Shown piece after piece: positions 1 through 6,249 of a stretch of DNA of 7,443 nt (the stretch's first letter is position 1; the number at the start of each line of letters is the position of its first letter). A program made the position numbers and the translations under genes. The notes under the pieces are model-generated. The model did not search any database, was not told where the DNA came from, and saw only the letters and a list, made by a program, of their open reading frames with translations. This DNA is from CAZQLE01 sp964593905 (GTDB taxonomy: Bacteria > Chloroflexota > Anaerolineae > Anaerolineales > Anaerolineaceae): contig CAZQLE010000191.1 of NCBI GenBank assembly GCA_964593905.1, positions 1 to 7,443 of the forward strand, given 5' to 3'.

Positions 1-28
1 AAAAAGCCCGCGCAATGGCTGGCTTTTT
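1..28 (-). terminator. Intrinsic terminator after the tRNA-Ser pair
   Basis: On the minus strand an 8-bp perfect stem (AAAAAGCC pairing with GGCTTTTT) encloses a 12-nt loop that can add two GC pairs across an A/G mismatch. It begins four bases after the encoded CCA end of tRNA-Ser(GCU). The A-tract/U-tract symmetry is typical of rho-independent terminators and could also stop transcription arriving from the left. The window ends at the U-tract, so any further Us are not visible. Confidence 0.75.
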
Positions 29-32
29 GTGA

Positions 33-123
33 TGGCGGAGAGGGCGGGATTCGAACCCGCGGCCGAGTTAACCCCGGCACTCACTTAGCAGGCGAGCCCA
101 TTCAGCCACTCTGGCACCTCCCC
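33..123 (-). tRNA. tRNA-Ser, anticodon GCU (reads AGC/AGU)
   Basis: The minus strand folds as a class II tRNA. The acceptor stem GGGGAGG pairs with CCTCTCC with one G-U at 3-70. The anticodon stem-loop CTCGC-CTGCTAA-GTGAG puts anticodon GCT at 89-87. A long variable arm of about six pairs (GCCGGG/CTCGGC) marks a serine tRNA. The T arm is perfect (GCGGG-TTCGAAT-CCCGC). The discriminator is G at 36, and CCA is encoded at 35-33. It lies 33 bp after tRNA-Ser(UGA) and is probably co-transcribed with it, with the terminator immediately downstream. Confidence 0.97.
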
Positions 124-156
124 AATTTTCACTTGTTTGCTATTCAACCTGAAAGG

Positions 157-241
157 CGGAGGGAGAGGGATTCGAACCCACGGTGAGTTGCCCCACACCT
201 GTTTTCAAGACAGGCGCCTTAAACCACTCGGCCATCCCTCC
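157..241 (-). tRNA. tRNA-Ser, anticodon UGA (reads UCN)
   Basis: This is an 85-nt class II tRNA on the minus strand. The acceptor GGAGGGA/TCCCTCC is perfect, and the D arm GCC/GGC is normal. The anticodon arm CCTGT-CTTGAAA-ACAGG gives anticodon TGA at 207-205. The five-pair variable arm is closed by a GCAA tetraloop. The discriminator is G at 157, followed by CCT rather than CCA, so the 3' CCA must be completed by the CCA-adding enzyme. The T stem (GTGGG against CCCTC) has a U-U mismatch at 50-64. Both oddities contrast with the neighbouring tRNA-Ser(GCU), but the fold is otherwise intact. Confidence 0.96.
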
Positions 242-270
242 ACGGGATCACAGGCCAGAATAACGGGTGG

Positions 271-299
271 ATTGTATCATAATCCGCCCCACCCGACAA
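271..299 (-). promoter_or_regulatory. Promoter of the tRNA-Ser pair
   Basis: On the minus strand a -35 box TTGTCG (299-294) and a -10 box TACAAT (276-271) are separated by exactly 17 bp. The predicted start is near 264, about 22 nt before the 5' end of tRNA-Ser(UGA). The spacer has a GC-rich stretch. This would let the tRNAs be expressed independently of the operon that ends at 315. Confidence 0.7.
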
Positions 300-310
300 G
301 CATTTTGTCG
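294..310 (-). repeat. Small hairpin between the SDR gene and the tRNA promoter
   Basis: CGACAA and TTGTCG form a perfect 6-bp inverted repeat around a 5-nt loop, starting four bases after the SDR stop codon. No U-tract follows, so it is not a convincing intrinsic terminator. Its downstream arm is the -35 box of the tRNA promoter. It may be a weak 3'-end structure, or coincidence. Confidence 0.4.
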
Positions 311-314
311 CCGC

Positions 315-998
315 TCAGCCAGGGCCATTCGCGCCGATCACCAGCGGGGCCTGCGTGGTCAGCGCCGGGCGGCGGGTGATCAGCCACAGCGCCCATTCGG
401 CCAGGTCGTTAGCCTGCAAGGCGGCCGGGTTGCCGTCTGAAAGCGCCAGCCCGCTCACCAGCGTATCCACGCGAATGCCGTGCGCCTCATTCTCCACCCG
501 CACAGCGGCGGCCAGGGCGTTAAGGGCGTGCATCGACACGCCATATGCCCCGTCACGCTCATAGGCGCCCAGCGCCGAATCGGAACTGAACACCACAATA
601 TGCCCGCTGCGCCGTTCACGCATCCCCGGCAGCAGGGCCCGCAGGGTTAAAAACGGTGCGCGCAGATTGGCCGCCATCACCCGCTCCCAGGTATCCACCC
701 GATGCTCGTGGATCAATCCTCCGCCCCACACCGCCGAAATCAACACCAGCACATCCACCGCCCCGGCCGCCCCGGCCAGGCGGGCGGCATCTGCTTCACG
801 GCTCAGGTCCAGGGTCAGCGTGGTCAGCGGTGTGCCCAGTGGTCGCAGCCGCGCGGCGGCGCGCTCCACCAGGTCGGGCGCCAGCCCACACAATACCAAT
901 CCGGCCCCGGCCTGTGCCAGCGCCAGCGCAACGGCATCGGCCGTCTCGGTGCCAATGCCGGTCACCACGGCCGTCTTTCCGGCCAGCGGCGCGCTCAT
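315..998 (-). CDS. SDR-family protein with degenerate cofactor and catalytic motifs
   Basis: This 227-aa protein has the classical short-chain dehydrogenase/reductase layout: beta1 with TG at 13-14, D64 after beta3, N111 in the alpha4 region, S138/S139, and Y152 in a YxxxK-like site. Key positions are altered. The Gly-rich loop TGxxxGxG reads TGIGTETA (13-20), the usual NAG motif is replaced by I87-S-A, and the catalytic lysine is Met156 (ATG at 533-531, one base from AAG). The protein is slightly shorter than the usual 240-260 aa. The start overlaps the upstream amidohydrolase stop by four bases (ATGA), with GGAGGG just before it, so translation is coupled. It probably retains the fold; NAD(P)-dependent catalysis is doubtful, and a structural, binding or atypical role is possible. 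The substrate is unknown. Confidence 0.88.
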   Translation of the reverse strand: MSAPLAGKTAVVTGIGTETADAVALALAQAGAGLVLCGLAPDLVERAAARLRPLGTPLTTLTLDLSREADAARLAGAAGAVDVLVLISAVWGGGLIHEHRVDTWERVMAANLRAPFLTLRALLPGMRERRSGHIVVFSSDSALGAYERDGAYGVSMHALNALAAAVRVENEAHGIRVDTLVSGLALSDGNPAALQANDLAEWALWLITRRPALTTQAPLVIGANGPG

Positions 999-2536
999 TT
1001 GCCCTCCACGACAGCATCATACACACAACGCCCGCCCACAAAGGTCTTTAACACCGCAATATCGCCGATCTCTTCGGGCGCCACCGCGCCGGGGTCGCTC
1101 TCCAACAGCACAAAATCGGCCAGCTTACCGGGTTCCAGGCTGCCTTTTTCATGCTCTTCAAACGCCAGCGCCGCGCTGCCGCGCGTGGCCAGTGTCAGCG
1201 CTGCGGCGGGGCTGATGCGCTCTTGCAGGTTGGAATGGTTGACCGCGCTGTGCAGCCACAACATGGCGCGCAGCGGGGTGACCGGGCTGTCGGAGCCCAG
1301 CCCAATGGGCAGCCCGGCCCGCATCAGGCTGGCCAGGGGGTCTACCTGCCCGGCGCGCTCGGCGCCCACCACACCCGGATACTCGCCGTGGTGCGGCCAG
1401 TAATGGTTAAACGAAGGCTGCATCGCCAGCGAAAGCCCCAGCCGTCTGGCGCGTTCGGCCTGCCCGGGGGCGGGCAGTTCAAAATGCTCAATCCGGTGGC
1501 GGTGATCGCTGCGCGGCAGCCGCGCCAGCGCTTTTTCATAGGCGTTCAACAGTTGCTCAATCGCGCCGCTGCCCACACAGTGCAACCCCACCTGCAAACC
1601 CGCCGCATGCGCCTGCCAGACATATTCATCCAGTTCGGCCTGGGTGTAATAGAGCTTGCCGTTTGTCTCGGGCTGATCAGCATACGGTTCGAGCAGTGCG
1701 GCGGTATGCGGCGTGAAGTCGCCATCCACCATCACCAGCCCGCAGCCGCCGATCTGGCGCAGCCCCAGGCGCAGCACAGCCGCCACATCGCGGGTCTGGG
1801 TGTAGGGGGTCACCCGCACCGGCAGGCGGTCGCGAAAGGTCAACAGCTTCTCCACCACCTCCAGGTCTTCCAACACATGCAGGCTGGTGATCCCGCCGCG
1901 CACGGCGTCGGCCGCAGCGGCCTGAAAGGCCGCCTCCAGGCCCACTTCTGCGCCAAAACGCGCCCAGAAGCGCGTGAAGGCGTGGGTGTTGGCCTCGTCG
2001 CTCAACATCCCCAGAAAGCTCCCATCCGGCGCGCGTTTTACGCCGGGGGTGGCCGGGGGCAGGGCCAGGTCGTCCAACGCGGCCTGGTTAACAAAGCTCT
2101 GGTGTCCCGAGCGGTCCATCACATACACCGCGCGGCTGCCGCAGGCTTCATCCAGTTCGCGCGGGGTGGGCCAGCGGTTTTCGGGGTTCAGCTCCGGCTG
2201 AAAATTCAACCCAATCACCAGTCCATCTGCCGGGCGCTGCGCTGCGCTGTCACGCAGGGCGCGCAGCACAGTCTCCACCGCGGCCAGCCCGCTCAAATCC
2301 ACCGCCAGCCTGCCCATCCCGCTGATCGCCATATGCACGTGGCTGTCGATAAAACCGGGGGTCATCACCGCGCCCGCCGCATCCAACCGTTCGGCGCCGG
2401 GCTCAACCCGGTCTGCCACTTCTTTTACACTGCCCAGCGCAACAATTCGTCCATCGCGCACCCACAGCGCTTCGGCCAGCGGGTGACGGTCATTCTGGGT
2501 TAGAATGCGCGCATTATAGATGTAGAGAGCGGTCAT
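995..2536 (-). CDS. YtcJ-like metal-dependent amidohydrolase (Amidohydro_3 type)
   Basis: This 513-aa cytoplasmic protein has no signal peptide. An N-terminal composite beta-sandwich part (NARILTQN) leads into the TIM barrel. Metal-site motifs seen are HxH at H66/H68 in GFIDSHVH, H319 (GLHC), H351 (RIEH) and D416 (LGSDSP). H145 (SGHQSFVN) and the D271-G segment before TAALLEPY are also family hallmarks, and the C-terminal GKLADFVLLE closes the sandwich. It differs from common YtcJ/NfdA members: Leu267 stands where a Lys is often found before DG, and GS (322-323) where HxxGD is usual. Relatives hydrolyse amide, formamide or similar C-N bonds; the substrate here is unknown. It lies 9 bp after the permease gene and overlaps the SDR gene by 4 bp, suggesting it processes the imported solute. 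Confidence 0.9.
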   Translation of the reverse strand: MTALYIYNARILTQNDRHPLAEALWVRDGRIVALGSVKEVADRVEPGAERLDAAGAVMTPGFIDSHVHMAISGMGRLAVDLSGLAAVETVLRALRDSAAQRPADGLVIGLNFQPELNPENRWPTPRELDEACGSRAVYVMDRSGHQSFVNQAALDDLALPPATPGVKRAPDGSFLGMLSDEANTHAFTRFWARFGAEVGLEAAFQAAAADAVRGGITSLHVLEDLEVVEKLLTFRDRLPVRVTPYTQTRDVAAVLRLGLRQIGGCGLVMVDGDFTPHTAALLEPYADQPETNGKLYYTQAELDEYVWQAHAAGLQVGLHCVGSGAIEQLLNAYEKALARLPRSDHRHRIEHFELPAPGQAERARRLGLSLAMQPSFNHYWPHHGEYPGVVGAERAGQVDPLASLMRAGLPIGLGSDSPVTPLRAMLWLHSAVNHSNLQERISPAAALTLATRGSAALAFEEHEKGSLEPGKLADFVLLESDPGAVAPEEIGDIAVLKTFVGGRCVYDAVVEGK

Positions 2537-2538
2537 GG

Positions 2539-2543
2539 CTCCT
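2539..2543 (-). promoter_or_regulatory. Shine-Dalgarno AGGAG of the amidohydrolase, unusually close to the start
   Basis: The minus strand reads TAG (permease stop), CG, AGGAG, CC, ATG. Only two bases separate the SD core from the start codon, shorter than the usual 5-9. No other in-frame start nearby fits the family N terminus, so the ATG at 2536 is kept. Termination of the upstream permease 9 bp away may supply the ribosomes. Confidence 0.5.
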
Positions 2544-2545
2544 CG

Positions 2546-3442
2546 CTAATCGTTCGCCTGGTTCTGAATCCGCGGGTCAAGCAGATCGGTCAACCCATCG
2601 CCGAGCAGGTTAATGCCCAGAATGACCAGCAAAATGCCCAGCCCCGGGAAGATGCTGACCCACCAGCCGTTGGACAAAAAGCCGCGTCCGGCCGAAAGCA
2701 TCGCGCCCCATTCTGGCGTGGGGGGCTGCACCCCCAGCCCAAGATAGCTGAACGCTGCGCCTTCCAGAATGGCCCCGCCGATACCCAGGGTGGCCAACAC
2801 AATCAACGGGCGCAGGATGTTGGGCAAAATATGGCGAAAGAGCAGGCGTGAATCGCGGCAGCCAATCGAACGCGCTGCCTCAATATATTCCATCTGCTGC
2901 ACCTGCATCACCGCGCCGCGCGCCATGCGCATAAACGAAGGCACCGAGCCAATGCCCACCGCCACCATCACGTTCACCAGCCCCGGCCCCAGAATGGCAA
3001 TCACCGAGAGCGCCAGCAGCAGCCCGGGGAAAGCCATCAACACTTCGATCAGCCAGGAGAGCAGGCTGTCGACCCAGCCGCGATAATACCCGGCCAACAC
3101 CCCCAGCAGCACCCCCACCGTGCTGCTGAGCGTCATCGACACCAGCCCCACCAACAGCGAAACCCGGCCACCATACAGAAAGCGCGTCCACACATCGCGG
3201 CCAAAATTATCAGTGCCCATCCAGTGCGCCGCCGAAGGCGGCTGAAACGCTGCGCCGGGGTCCACCGCCAGCGGGTCTTGCAGACTGACCAGCGGAGCAA
3301 CCAGCGAAAGCACGGTCAACAGCAACACCAGCGCCAGCCCAACCAGCGCGGTGCGCGCCTGCCACAACCACGTCTTTAATGAGAGGCCGCCCGGGCGGGC
3401 GGCCGGTGATCTTACCTGAAGAGAAGCCGTTGTGGTGCTCAT
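2546..3442 (-). CDS. ABC transporter permease, DppC/OppC type
   Basis: This 298-aa inner-membrane protein is of normal length for DppC/OppC. A cytoplasmic N terminus is followed by TM1 (about 31-53), then the family signature GTDNFGRDVWTRFLYGGRVS (76-95). Five more predicted helices follow, at about 94-118, 128-152, 157-173, 213-235 and 264-286. The EAA loop that contacts the ATPase is clear: EAARSIGCRDSRLLFRHILP (188-207), with the invariant Gly at 194. The C terminus has the typical LDPRIQ ending (288-293). It forms the channel with the DppB-type permease upstream, whose stop overlaps this start by four bases (ATGA). No good SD is visible, so expression probably depends on coupling. The substrate cannot be read from the sequence; peptides, opines or amines are possible. 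Confidence 0.96.
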   Translation of the reverse strand: MSTTTASLQVRSPAARPGGLSLKTWLWQARTALVGLALVLLLTVLSLVAPLVSLQDPLAVDPGAAFQPPSAAHWMGTDNFGRDVWTRFLYGGRVSLLVGLVSMTLSSTVGVLLGVLAGYYRGWVDSLLSWLIEVLMAFPGLLLALSVIAILGPGLVNVMVAVGIGSVPSFMRMARGAVMQVQQMEYIEAARSIGCRDSRLLFRHILPNILRPLIVLATLGIGGAILEGAAFSYLGLGVQPPTPEWGAMLSAGRGFLSNGWWVSIFPGLGILLVILGINLLGDGLTDLLDPRIQNQAND

Positions 3443-4365
3443 TGCAGGCGTATCCGCGGGTCGATCAGGGCATACAGCAGATCGGTGAGGGTGTTCATGC
3501 CCACATACAGCGCGGCAATAAACAACACCACCCCCTGCACCATGGGGAAATCGCGGTTCTGCACCGCCGACAGCGCCAGACGGCCAATGCCCTGACGGGC
3601 GAAGATCGATTCAACCACCACCGAGCCGGCCAGCAAATAGACAAGTTGCAGCGAGACAATGGTCACAATGGGGATGAGCGCATTGCGCAGCACATGGCGC
3701 ACCATCACCCAGCGTTCACTGGCGCCCTTGGCGCGCGCAGTCCACAGATACAGCTTGTTCAGTTCATCCAAAAAGCTGGAGCGCACCAGCCGAATGAGAA
3801 AAGCACCCTCAAACAGTCCCAGGGTCAGGGCCGGCAGCACCAGCCCGCGCCAGTCGCTGCTCGAGGCCACCGCCGGCAGCAGGTTCAGCCGGGTGGAGAA
3901 GATCAAAATCAGCAGCAACCCCAGAAAAAAGGTGGGCGTCGAAACCCCGCCGATGGCGGTCAGGGTAATCAGCCGGTCGAGCAGGCGGTTATGGCGCAGC
4001 GCCGCCAGAATGCCCAGCGGCAGGCCGATCAACAGCGCCAGCGTCATGGCCGCGCCGGTGAGTTGCAGCGTGCCGGGAAACTGCTCAAGAATGGCCGCCA
4101 TCACCGGGCGGTTGCTGCGAATCGAGCGCCCCAGGTCACCCTGGAGCGCTCGCGAGACGTAGTTCCAATATTGCACCGGCAGCGGGTCATTCAGGCCCAA
4201 CTGCTGGCGCATCTCTTCCATGCGTTCCGCCGAGACGGCCTGACGGCCGAGCATGGCGTGCACCGGGTCGCCGGGGACCAGGTGCAGCATCAAAAAGGTC
4301 AGCACCGAGACCCCGAGTAATACCAGGAGAGAAGTGAGCAGCCTGCGGCCGAGATAATTCCACAT
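3439..4365 (-). CDS. ABC transporter permease, DppB/OppB type
   Basis: This is a 308-aa inner-membrane protein. The start is placed at the ATG at 4365, giving the standard MWNYLGRRLL opening and TM1 at about 9-31. The frame runs open to 4434, but that would add 23 non-homologous Arg/Thr-rich residues and overlap the upstream gene by 68 bp. The PGDP motif (31-34) and five further helices (about 100-122, 134-157, 175-195, 233-253, 275-300) match DppB. The EAA loop is TARAKGASERWVMVRHVLRN (209-228). The C terminus ends IDPRIRLQ, as usual for the family. The solute-binding protein stop (TAA) lies one base before this ATG. No clear SD is present, so re-initiation after the stop is likely. It pairs with the DppC-type permease that follows. 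Confidence 0.95.
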   Translation of the reverse strand: MWNYLGRRLLTSLLVLLGVSVLTFLMLHLVPGDPVHAMLGRQAVSAERMEEMRQQLGLNDPLPVQYWNYVSRALQGDLGRSIRSNRPVMAAILEQFPGTLQLTGAAMTLALLIGLPLGILAALRHNRLLDRLITLTAIGGVSTPTFFLGLLLILIFSTRLNLLPAVASSSDWRGLVLPALTLGLFEGAFLIRLVRSSFLDELNKLYLWTARAKGASERWVMVRHVLRNALIPIVTIVSLQLVYLLAGSVVVESIFARQGIGRLALSAVQNRDFPMVQGVVLFIAALYVGMNTLTDLLYALIDPRIRLQ

Positions 4366-4366
4366 C

Positions 4367-6007
4367 TTACGGCTTGAGCGAGACCTCGTACAGGTATGGG
4401 TAACCTTCAGGGTCAAACCGCCAACCCTGCACATTCGCGCGCAGCACCATCACGCGGTCATAAGTATGCAGCGGAATCACCAGCGCGTTATCCATAATGA
4501 TTTGCTGCGCCTGCTGATAGAGCGCGTTGCGGGCCTCAATATCCAGCGTTTTGGGGGCATCGTTCAGCGCCTGGTCAAGATCGGCGTTCGCAAAGCGGGT
4601 ATAGGCCGCGCCCTGCTCGATATTGGCTGAATTGTAGGTGATATTCAACACCGACGGGTCACGGCTGATCCAGCCCATGTTAAGGATGTTGTGCCGGTTG
4701 GCCATTGCAAACTCAGACACGCCGGCGTCATCCAGCTTGGTGATATTAACCTCAAAACCAGCCTTCTGCAAATACGCCGCCAGCAGTTCCATATAGGCTT
4801 CTTCATACGCGGGCAGGGCCGGATATTCGATGTGCAGTTTTTGGCCGTCTTTCTCGCGAATGCCGTCGCCATCGCTGTCTTTCCAGCCGGCCTCATCCAG
4901 CAGGCTCTGCGATTTTTCAAAGTCGTAGCGATACAGCTCACCGGCCTTTTGGTTATACCCCACCGTGGTCGGCGAGATTACACTGTGCACGGCCGTCTGC
5001 ATATCAAAGAAAGCGGTCTTCACCAGTTCTTCCTGATTAACAGCATAAATCATGGCCTGCCGCACCAGCGGATCGTCGCTGGGGGCCAGAGCGGTGTTAA
5101 TCATCATGTGCGAAGGCATGCCCGGCGCAGTAAAGCGCACCAATTGATACGCCGGGTCGGCAGCCAGCGTCGAGGCTTCCTGATACGCCGGGTCTTCCAC
5201 CACCTGAGCCTCGCCCGATTGCAGCGCGGTCAGACGGGTGGCCGCTTCAGGCAAAAAGCGGAAGGTGATTTCATCCAGATAGGCCGGTCCCTGATGGGCG
5301 GCAAATTCGGGCGCCCAGGCATAATCTGGGTTGCGCACCAGGGTAATATGATCCTGCGGGGCCCATTCCTTCAACATAAAGGGGCCGCTGCCAACCGGGT
5401 TCTGACCAAAATCAGCGCCCGATTTCTCCACTGCTGTCGGCGAGGGAATGACCAGCCAGATGCGGCTGAGGTCTTCTAGGAAGGTGGCGCGGGCAGACTT
5501 GAACTTGACCATCACGGTGGCGTCATCCACCACGGTGGTGCCGTCGTAATCGGTCAACAGTGTGGGGGCCACCGCCGCGGGGTTGGTGCCGGCCGCGGCG
5601 CGGTCCAGGGCCACCTTTACGGCGGCGGCATTAAAGGGCGTGCCATCATGGAACTTGACATCTGTGCGCAGCTTGAGGGTAAACTCGGTGCCTTCGGCGT
5701 TGGCGCTCCATTCGGTCGCCAGGCCGGGGCGCAGCTTAAGCTCGGGGTCGATCCAGATCAACGGATCGTAGATGTTCATCAGCAGGTATTGTTCGGCAAT
5801 AAACAGGCCGGCAGCCGGGTCCAACGAGACCGGCTCGGTAGCCATACCAATCACCAGCTTGCCGCCCTGGGCAGGCGCCGCAGAATCTCCGGCCGGGGCA
5901 GGTTCCGGCGCGTCGGCGGTTCCGGCAGCCGGGCTGCATGCAGCCAACGCCAGACTTAAGATCACAAACAGGATGAACAGAGGGTGTAACCGGTGGTTGC
6001 GAGACAT
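4367..6007 (-). CDS. Family 5 solute-binding lipoprotein of the ABC transporter
   Basis: This 546-aa extracytoplasmic SBP_bac_5 protein is tethered by a lipid. From the chosen ATG (6007) there is a basic n-region, a hydrophobic core and a lipobox LAAC with Cys24, followed by an Ala/Pro/Gly/Asp linker typical of Gram-positive and Chloroflexota SBPs. An in-frame TTG seven codons upstream (6028) is possible but adds only a charged extension. Family motifs are KFHDGTPFN (118-126), PVGSGPFML (204-212), the VRQAMIYAVN segment (315-324) and an EF-hand-like DSDGDGIREKDG (377-388), common before the third lobe. It delivers substrate to the two permeases. The translation initiation signal is weak (purine-rich AAGAAG; GGAG lies 15 nt away). 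The ligand is unknown: peptide, opine, amine or glycan-derived solutes are all transported by relatives. Confidence 0.95.
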   Translation of the reverse strand: MSRNHRLHPLFILFVILSLALAACSPAAGTADAPEPAPAGDSAAPAQGGKLVIGMATEPVSLDPAAGLFIAEQYLLMNIYDPLIWIDPELKLRPGLATEWSANAEGTEFTLKLRTDVKFHDGTPFNAAAVKVALDRAAAGTNPAAVAPTLLTDYDGTTVVDDATVMVKFKSARATFLEDLSRIWLVIPSPTAVEKSGADFGQNPVGSGPFMLKEWAPQDHITLVRNPDYAWAPEFAAHQGPAYLDEITFRFLPEAATRLTALQSGEAQVVEDPAYQEASTLAADPAYQLVRFTAPGMPSHMMINTALAPSDDPLVRQAMIYAVNQEELVKTAFFDMQTAVHSVISPTTVGYNQKAGELYRYDFEKSQSLLDEAGWKDSDGDGIREKDGQKLHIEYPALPAYEEAYMELLAAYLQKAGFEVNITKLDDAGVSEFAMANRHNILNMGWISRDPSVLNITYNSANIEQGAAYTRFANADLDQALNDAPKTLDIEARNALYQQAQQIIMDNALVIPLHTYDRVMVLRANVQGWRFDPEGYPYLYEVSLKP

Positions 6008-6063
6008 TCTTCTTACTTCTTTCTCCAAAAAATGGGTTGATCAGGGGAGGATGCAGCCATAAG

Positions 6064-6127
6064 CAAAAATAAAGCGAACTGCCTGGCCGATGCGCTTAAG
6101 AAAATAGCGGGGCTGTGCAGTTCGCCG
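6064..6127 (-). terminator. Terminator-like hairpin in the 5' leader (candidate attenuator)
   Basis: On the minus strand GCGAACTGC (6125-6117) and GCAGTTCGC (6082-6074) are perfectly complementary over 9 bp, with two possible G-U pairs at the base. The loop region folds further through GCC/GGC and a CGCT/AGCG hairpin. The 3' arm runs directly into TTTATTTTTG (6073-6064), as in an intrinsic terminator. It lies after the predicted transcript start and about 57 nt before the binding-protein ATG, so it would act inside the operon leader, as an attenuator or a processing/stability element. The loop is long for a strong terminator. Confidence 0.55.
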
Positions 6128-6152
6128 GTGCGAGTTTGGCTGTCTCGTGAGA

Positions 6153-6194
6153 GGGGTTACCAATGCTCACTGCGATCGGTGAACCAACAACCCC
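6153..6194 (-). other. Leader RNA hairpin spanning the end of the leader ORF
   Basis: GGGGTT (6194-6189) pairs with AACCCC (6158-6153). Inside, separated by an asymmetric internal loop, GTTCAC and GTGAGC form six more pairs around an 8-nt loop. The UAA of the candidate leader ORF lies within the 3' arm, so a ribosome reaching the stop would melt the structure. Complementarity is seen directly; its function is inferred. Confidence 0.4.
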
Positions 6195-6249
6195 GCCTCA
6201 TACACAAGCAGGCGTTCAAACGTGGGTTTCTCCTGGCATAAAAATACAT
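6157..6249 (-). CDS. Candidate 30-codon leader peptide, Cys/Arg/Trp-rich
   Basis: ATG at 6249 opens a 30-codon frame ending in TAA at 6157, wholly inside the operon 5' leader. The A of this ATG is the base predicted as +1 (seven bases past the -10 box), which would make it a leaderless message. Alternatively, an AGGAG at 6234-6230 could drive an in-frame TTG at 6219, ten bases on, giving a 20-residue peptide. The predicted peptide has Cys at 14, 16 and 21, Trp at 22 and at the last residue 30, and six Arg (6, 7, 10, 18, 19, 26), including adjacent AGG-AGA codons. A short frame ahead of a terminator-like hairpin is the classic layout of an attenuation leader, but such a short ORF can arise by chance. 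I know no family match. Confidence 0.33.
   Translation of the reverse strand: MYFYARRNPRLNACLCMRRGCWFTDRSEHW
6230..6234 (-). promoter_or_regulatory. AGGAG motif inside the leader ORF
   Basis: A Shine-Dalgarno-like AGGAG is formed by the adjacent Arg codons AGG-AGA. It stands ten bases before an in-frame TTG (6219) and is the only SD-like element near the leader ORF. It supports the shorter 20-residue version if the transcript starts upstream of, or exactly at, the ATG. Confidence 0.35.

Noticed and set aside
137..379. An 80-codon plus-strand frame containing GGGRGIRTHGELPHTCFQDRR
   Set aside because: It is translated through the complement of tRNA-Ser(UGA), a well-known type of spurious ORF, and then into the antisense of the SDR gene.
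1151..2503. A 450-codon plus-strand open frame opposite the amidohydrolase
   Set aside because: It is the antisense of a well-supported conserved gene. Its His/Gln/Arg-rich composition is what GC-rich coding DNA yields in reverse, and no domain is recognisable.
3379..4320. A 313-codon plus-strand open frame opposite the permeases
   Set aside because: It is Gln/His/Arg-rich low-complexity translation antisense to the DppB gene, with no domain and no initiation signal.
4366..4434. A longer start for the DppB-type permease (23 extra codons)
   Set aside because: It would overlap the binding-protein gene by 68 bp and add non-homologous residues. The ATG at 4365 gives the standard family N terminus.
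4691..5479. A 262-codon plus-strand open frame opposite the binding protein
   Set aside because: It is antisense to a clear SBP_bac_5 gene, and its translation shows no family features.
6008..6028. TTG start seven codons upstream for the binding protein
   Set aside because: It adds only a charged MEKEVRR-like stretch before a complete signal peptide that begins at the ATG at 6007. It remains possible but is less likely.
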